64,000 nt of DNA from Oscillospiraceae bacterium (lineage in GTDB: Bacteria; Bacillota; Clostridia; Oscillospirales; Oscillospiraceae), in NCBI GenBank assembly GCA_020025425.1, contig JAHHSD010000003.1, positions 23,552 through 87,551 of the forward strand, in the 5' to 3' direction. The notes below the pieces were generated by a model. It was not told where the DNA came from and did not search any database. It saw nothing but the letters and a program-made list of their open reading frames with translations. A program made the translations under genes and the position numbers. Positions within the stretch are counted from its first letter, which is position 1. Each line of letters opens with the position of its first letter. Below, piece after piece: positions 59,750 through 64,000 of the stretch.

Positions 59750-60853
59750 TTATTTCGAAGCAGCTTCCGCCCGATCAGGCTCCACCATATTTTTACAGAT
59801 AATCAAGGTGAGAAGAATGGCCAGCACACCGGCGGTCAGCTTGCCCACCACAACAGGAGTAATCATGTCAGGGCGCACACCGGCGGTAAAGCCCAAATGA
59901 TCTCCCAGAGCCGCGGTGGCGGGAACCAGCCATGCTGTATTAACGATGATCCCTTTTTTCTTCATGTCCTTCATCATGGTGTAAACAGGGACGGAGTTGG
60001 CCAGGGTAAATACCAGACCAGCAGCACTGGTGCTGTCCAGTCCGATCTTTCTTCCGACTGCGTTCAGGGGCTTATCCAACACCTTTGTCAGAATGGTCAA
60101 CACGGGGAATGTACCCAGCAGCACAATGCCGATTCCGGAGACAGCCTCCATTCCTTCCATGATCGGAGCCATGCCGGGGATCAGGACCACTCCGGTCAGA
60201 TGCTGGAATGCAGCGGCCGCCAGACCAATGTAAATCACAATGGTAATAAACTGACCAAAAACCATGCAGCCATTTACCATCCTGTCGGGCGCAAACGCAA
60301 GGCCCAGCGCCAGCAGAGCCGCTAAAATGATGACCGGGATCATATTCATCAGAATCATCTTGACCTCAAACCCTGCTGCCAGACCGCCAATGATGCTGCC
60401 CACGGGAATGGTGATCAAACCGATCAGCAGGCCCTTGGAAAAATAAGGCCGGTCCTCCTTCTCAATGAGCCCCAGGCCCACGGGGATCGAGAATACTAAG
60501 GTACACCCCAACATGGATGCAACAATATTTCCCGCCAGCAATCCCGCCTGCTCGTCCTGCGCCAGCTCGATTGCCAGAGGATATCCGCCCATATCATTGG
60601 CGAGAATTGAACCGAACATTGCGGGGTCAGCGCCCAGCGCCGTGAAAACAGGGATAATCACAGGACCCAGAATCTTGGAAATCACTGGGGCAAGACATAC
60701 GATACCGACCATCCCCAGCGCCAGGGGGCCGATGGCCTGAAAGCCCTCATCGAACTTTTCTCCCAGCCCGAAACGATTCCCGTAAATCTTGTCAACGGCA
60801 CCGAGAATAATGCCGCATGCCATGATCCATAGAATGATCTGGTCAAAAGTCAT
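59750..60853 (-). CDS. eutH: EutH-family permease
   Basis: A 367-residue membrane protein of the ethanolamine permease family EutH, with about ten segments. Signatures are LDWIMACGIILGAVDKIYGN-like at the N-terminus (ILWIMACGIILGAVDKI), SILANDMGGYPLAIELA and GLDSTSAAGLVFTLANSVPVY. No ethanolamine ammonia-lyase or microcompartment genes are near. Instead it heads the glycerol operon, so it may import glycerol or a glycerophospho compound such as glycerophosphoethanolamine. gggagga precedes the ATG. Confidence 0.85.
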   Translation of the reverse strand: MTFDQIILWIMACGIILGAVDKIYGNRFGLGEKFDEGFQAIGPLALGMVGIVCLAPVISKILGPVIIPVFTALGADPAMFGSILANDMGGYPLAIELAQDEQAGLLAGNIVASMLGCTLVFSIPVGLGLIEKEDRPYFSKGLLIGLITIPVGSIIGGLAAGFEVKMILMNMIPVIILAALLALGLAFAPDRMVNGCMVFGQFITIVIYIGLAAAAFQHLTGVVLIPGMAPIMEGMEAVSGIGIVLLGTFPVLTILTKVLDKPLNAVGRKIGLDSTSAAGLVFTLANSVPVYTMMKDMKKKGIIVNTAWLVPATAALGDHLGFTAGVRPDMITPVVVGKLTAGVLAILLTLIICKNMVEPDRAEAASK

Positions 60854-61189
60854 CTAAAAATCCTCCCTCTCATCTTCCATTTTCATGTTTCCAATGCGTC
60901 GCTTTGACAAATCAGGACTTACCCTCCTTTCGGCTGTCAGATTTCATCGTCTCATCCATCCCCATATCAGGGAACTACGCCTTTTTACATGGGCATCTCC
61001 ATGGACGCTCTCTTACACAGCATCAAAGCGCCCCAACACCCGCTCCAGGACCACTCCCGGCTCTCAAATTCAAGGGATTATATGATAAAATACTATACTG
61101 CTGCGTTGTAAATTATGACTCTGCAATTCCCAAATATTGTAATATTCCAAGTTGCTCTCAATTCAACAGGAGCATGTATAACTGCCATA
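60854..61189. other. Intergenic region upstream of the glycerol operon
   Basis: No gene is visible in these 336 bases. The part near 61080-61140 is AT-rich and should hold the operon promoter, with TATAAT, TATAGT and CATAAT-like hexamers on the minus strand, but none has a convincing -35 at 16-18 bases. No known riboswitch was recognised. Confidence 0.4.
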
Positions 61190-61231
61190 AAAAAAGACGG
61201 AACACCAGATTTCTGGTGTTCCGTCTTTTTT
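61190..61231. terminator. Terminator downstream of the LMW phosphatase gene
   Basis: A 19-bp stem (AAAAAGACGGAACACCAGA with its complement) and T-runs on both strands. Confidence 0.92.
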
Positions 61232-61259
61232 CTATTCTCCCCCGGCCTGATGCTCTAAC

Positions 61260-61718
61260 CTAAATCCTTTCCATAATAGATTTCAGCAGTCCCTGGCAGC
61301 CCTGCTCCACATCCCGCCAGGTCTGTTCAAAATCTCCGGTGTACCATGGGTCAGCTACGTCCCTGGGGTGGTCCGTGTAGTCCAGCAGCAGGCTGATCTT
61401 CTCCCCCTCCACCGTTCCGCAGATCCGGTTCATATTGCGGAAATTGGCCTGATCCATCCCAACCAGCCAGTCATACCGCCCATAGTCCTCTTTCCTCAGC
61501 TGGCAGGCTGTTTTCCCCGCGCAGTCGATGCCGTGCTCAGCCAGCTTCTTCCGCGCCGGCGGGTAGACCGGATTTCCGATCTCCTCCCTGCTGGTGGCCG
61601 CAGACTCAATGAGGAACTCATCCTCCAGCCCCGCCTTCTTCACCAGATCCTTCATCACAAATTCAGCCATCGGACTTCTGCAAATATTGCCGTGGCACAC
61701 GAACAACACCTTTTTCAC
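61260..61718 (-). CDS. Low-molecular-weight protein-tyrosine phosphatase
   Basis: A 152-residue phosphatase. The catalytic CX5R loop is Cys8 to Arg14 (VCHGNICRSP), and the general acid Asp is in DPWYTGDF near residue 125. Such enzymes act on phosphotyrosine proteins or, in some cases, on arsenate. The start is a GTG at 61718 behind gggggat; the ATG frames further upstream lack a ribosome binding site. It stands alone between two terminated units. Confidence 0.9.
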   Translation of the reverse strand: MKKVLFVCHGNICRSPMAEFVMKDLVKKAGLEDEFLIESAATSREEIGNPVYPPARKKLAEHGIDCAGKTACQLRKEDYGRYDWLVGMDQANFRNMNRICGTVEGEKISLLLDYTDHPRDVADPWYTGDFEQTWRDVEQGCQGLLKSIMERI

Positions 61719-61916
61719 GGTACATCCCCCACATCTTCTTCGGTTTTTTGACTGTTTTCTCATTATACCGGATCCTGCTGCCCAGCGCAAGCCGGGTCCC
61801 CGCCGTCCTTGGTTTTATGATTCTTTTATTCCGTCCCTGTTCTCCTTTTCCCATTTTTATCTGACGAATGATAGAATCTCGTCAGAAAGGGATGGGACAA
61901 TGACACACACACAGTA

Positions 61917-63070
61917 TTGGGAACAACGGAGGGGGCCAAGCAGGTCATCGCCACCGGCCCTGTGGCCGCTCTTGAGATCATCAAGCACCTGGGCACCAAC
62001 GGCGGCGGCTTTCTGGGCGCCAACTCCGCTACCCCCATTGAAAATCCCACCGTACTGACCAACCTCATTGAGATGTACGCCATGATGCTGCTCCCCGGCG
62101 CCTGCGTCATCGCCTTTGGCAAGATGGCCCGGGACGGGCACCGCAGCCGCGCGGCCGCTGCTGCCCCCGCCAATGCCCTGCCCGTCCACAGAGAGGGCCT
62201 GACCGCCAGATGCTTCGGCCAGGAGGGCCGAAGCCTTTTTTTGGCCATGGGCATCCTGTTCCTGCTGGGGCTGGGCCTGTGCTTCTGGGCGGAGGGCCAG
62301 GGCAACCCGGCGCTGGCCGCCGTGGGCCTGGACCAGTCCATGGGCAGCATGGAGGGCAAGGAGATGCGCTTCGGCATCCCCCTCTCCTCCCTGTTCACCA
62401 CAGTGACCACCTCCTTCCCCACCGGCACGGTCAATAACATGCACGACACCCTGACCCCTCTGGGCGGGCTGGTCCCCATGCTCCACATGATGCTGAACGT
62501 GGTGTTCGGCGGCAAGGGCGTGGGCCTGATGAACATGATTCTATACGCCATCCTGGCCGTCTTTATCTGCGGCCTGATGGTGGGCCGGACCCCGGAATAC
62601 CTGGGCCGGAAGATCGAGGGCCGTGAAATGAAGCTGACTGCCCTGTGCATCATCATCCACCCCTGCTCATCCTGAGCTTCTCCGCCCTGGCCGTGGCCAC
62701 CGCCGCCGGCCGGGCCGTGATCTCCAACGAGGGCTTCCACGGTCTGAGCCAGATCCTCTACGAATATGCCTCCTCGGCCGCCAACACCGGCTCCGGCTTC
62801 GAGGGCCTGGCGGACAACACCCTGTTCTGGAACATCACCACCGGCCTGGCCATGTTCTTTGGCCGATACCTCTCCATTGTGATCCAGCTGGCCATCGTCG
62901 GCTCCCTGATGAAGAAAAACTATGTGGGCGAATCGGCCGGCACACTCAAAACCAGCACCATCAGCTTTGCTGTGATCCTGGTATTTGTGGTCTATATCTT
63001 TGCTGCACTGACATTTTTCCCGGCACTGGCGCTGGGCCCCATTGCGGAGCATCTGACCCTTTGGGGATAA
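61917..63070 (+). pseudogene. kdpA: kdpA remnant: 5' part deleted and frameshifted
   Basis: KdpA is the K+-channel subunit of the KdpFABC potassium pump. The remnant starts at about residue 200 of a normal KdpA ([13 protein letters not shown], then [19 protein letters not shown]). The first third is missing; upstream is only a short gap to the phosphatase gene, so it was deleted. Near 62,670 the frame breaks at a run of four Cs where five would continue [15 protein letters not shown]; the rest follows in another frame up to LTLWG. A hairpin CTGACGA-N11-TCGTCAG lies at 61861-61885, and a start at 61900 with a ribosome binding site reads into the remnant out of frame. Confidence 0.88.
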
Positions 63071-63082
63071 GGAGGGCTTGCC

Positions 63083-64000
63083 ATGAGTAAACATCAGAAA
63101 AAGAAGAGCATCACCCCGGAGATCCTCCGGGAGGCGCTCCGGGGCAGCGTACAAAAGCTGAACCCCCGCTATATGATAAAAAATCCTGTGATGTTTGTGG
63201 TGGAGATCGGATTTTTCGTCACTCTGCTGCTGTCGTTCTTCCCCAACCTCTTCGGCGGGGACAACGCCGGCCTGCGCGTCTACAACATCATCGTCTCCGT
63301 GATCCTGTTTGTGACGGTCCTGTTCGCCAACTTCGCCGAGTCCGTGGCCGAGGGCCGGGGCAAGGCCCAGGCGGCCAGTCTGAAAAAGACCCAGAAGGAT
63401 ACCGAGGCCCATGTGCTGCGGGAGGACGGCACAACCGTCACCATCTCCTCCAGCGAGCTGTGCAAGGGCGATGTGGTGCTGGTCAGGGCCGGTGAGATCA
63501 TCCCCGGCGACGGCGAGGTGATCGAGGGCATCGCCTCCGTGGATGAGTCGGCCATCACCGGCGAGTCCGCCCCCGTGGTCCGGGAAAACGGCGGCGACTT
63601 CTGCTCCGTCACCGGCGGCACCACGGTGGTATCGGACTAGCTGAAAATCCGGATCACCTCCGACCCGGGCAACAGCTTTCTGGACCGCATGATCTCCCTG
63701 GTGGAGGGCGCGTCCCGGAAAAAGACCCCCAACGAGATCGCGCTGAACACCCTGCTGGTCTCCCTGACCATCATTTTTCTGATCGTCATTGTGACCCTCT
63801 ACCCCATTGGCATCTACTCTGGGGTGAAGCTGTCCACCTCCACCCTGATTGCCCTGATGGTCTGCCTGATCCCCACCACCATCGGCGGCCTGTTGTCCGC
63901 CATCGGTATCGCGGGCATGGACCGGGTGACCAAGTTCAATGTGATCGCCATGTCCGGCAAGGCCGTGGAGGCCTGCGGCGATGTGGACACCATGATTCTG
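63083..64000 (+). pseudogene. kdpB: kdpB with an in-frame stop, cut by the window edge
   Basis: KdpB is the P-type ATPase subunit. The first 185 codons are intact: [12 protein letters not shown], then [10 protein letters not shown]. The next codon is TAG, where relatives have Trp (SDWLKI), a single-base change. After the stop the same frame goes on with [22 protein letters not shown] and [22 protein letters not shown] to the window edge, before the phosphorylation site is reached. aaggagg precedes the ATG. With kdpA also broken, loss of function is likely; read-through would give a full KdpB. Confidence 0.88.

Noticed and set aside
1..64000. CRISPR arrays, tRNA or rRNA genes, insertion sequences
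   Set aside because: None was recognised by reading; a formal scan was not possible.

Overview
The window looks like the chromosome of a GC-rich, anaerobic, spore-forming member of the Clostridia, most likely of the Oscillospiraceae (Flavonifractor, Lawsonibacter or Intestinimonas type). This is inferred from gene content. The pointers are an IspH-ribosomal protein S1 fusion, sporulation genes (gerW, a dacF-type carboxypeptidase), a six-gene Rnf complex, Na+-pump decarboxylase subunits, and the gene orders tig-clpP-clpX-lon-engB and scpA-scpB-DUF2953-gerW-dacF-rluB. No rRNA, tRNA or CRISPR array was seen.

Positions 1 to about 7,100 are the end of an integrated temperate phage or phage-like element, less GC-rich than the host. 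A minus-strand early operon runs off the left edge: Cro-like regulator, antirepressor, several microproteins, a replication-terminator-like protein, a DUF2303-like protein and an SMC/RecF-type ATPase. It faces a plus-strand lysogeny operon: repressor, ImmA-type protease, DUF4041/T5orf172 protein and tyrosine integrase. The two operons' best promoters point at each other across a 220-bp switch region.

Positions 7,147 to 32,000 are host housekeeping genes, almost all on the minus strand: ispH-rpsA, plsC, cmk, a flavoprotein, an RpiR regulator with a palindromic control region, rluB, dacF, gerW, scpBA, a site-2 protease, engB, lon, clpX, clpP, tig, a phosphoesterase, thrC, yraN, rnhB, rbgA, rplS, tgt and a diaminopropionate ammonia-lyase. 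Plus-strand mini-RNase III and the ribosome-rescue factor RqcH follow.

Positions 34,500 to 51,300 concern membranes, ions and redox. They hold a MarR-controlled MATE pump, Na+-pump beta and gamma subunits behind a riboswitch-like leader, the rnfCDGEAB operon, a divergent MarR-DegV pair with a shared operator array, and a feoA-feoA-feoB operon with a divergent DtxR-family regulator and matching palindromes.

Positions 51,400 to 64,000 hold a 1,031-residue GGDEF/EAL protein and a glycerol operon in which an EutH-type permease, glycerol kinase, a GlpA-like oxidoreductase, a second flavoprotein and a DUF1667 protein lie together. After these come a small phosphatase and a decaying kdpAB potassium-pump operon. 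kdpA has lost its 5' part and is frameshifted; kdpB has a stop codon at a conserved tryptophan. In glpK the start with the good ribosome binding site is one base out of frame.

No clearly new multi-gene system was found. The best leads are the 38.3-kb leader RNA, the rnf leader and operator array, the DUF4041/T5orf172 gene in the lysogeny module, and the glpK start.
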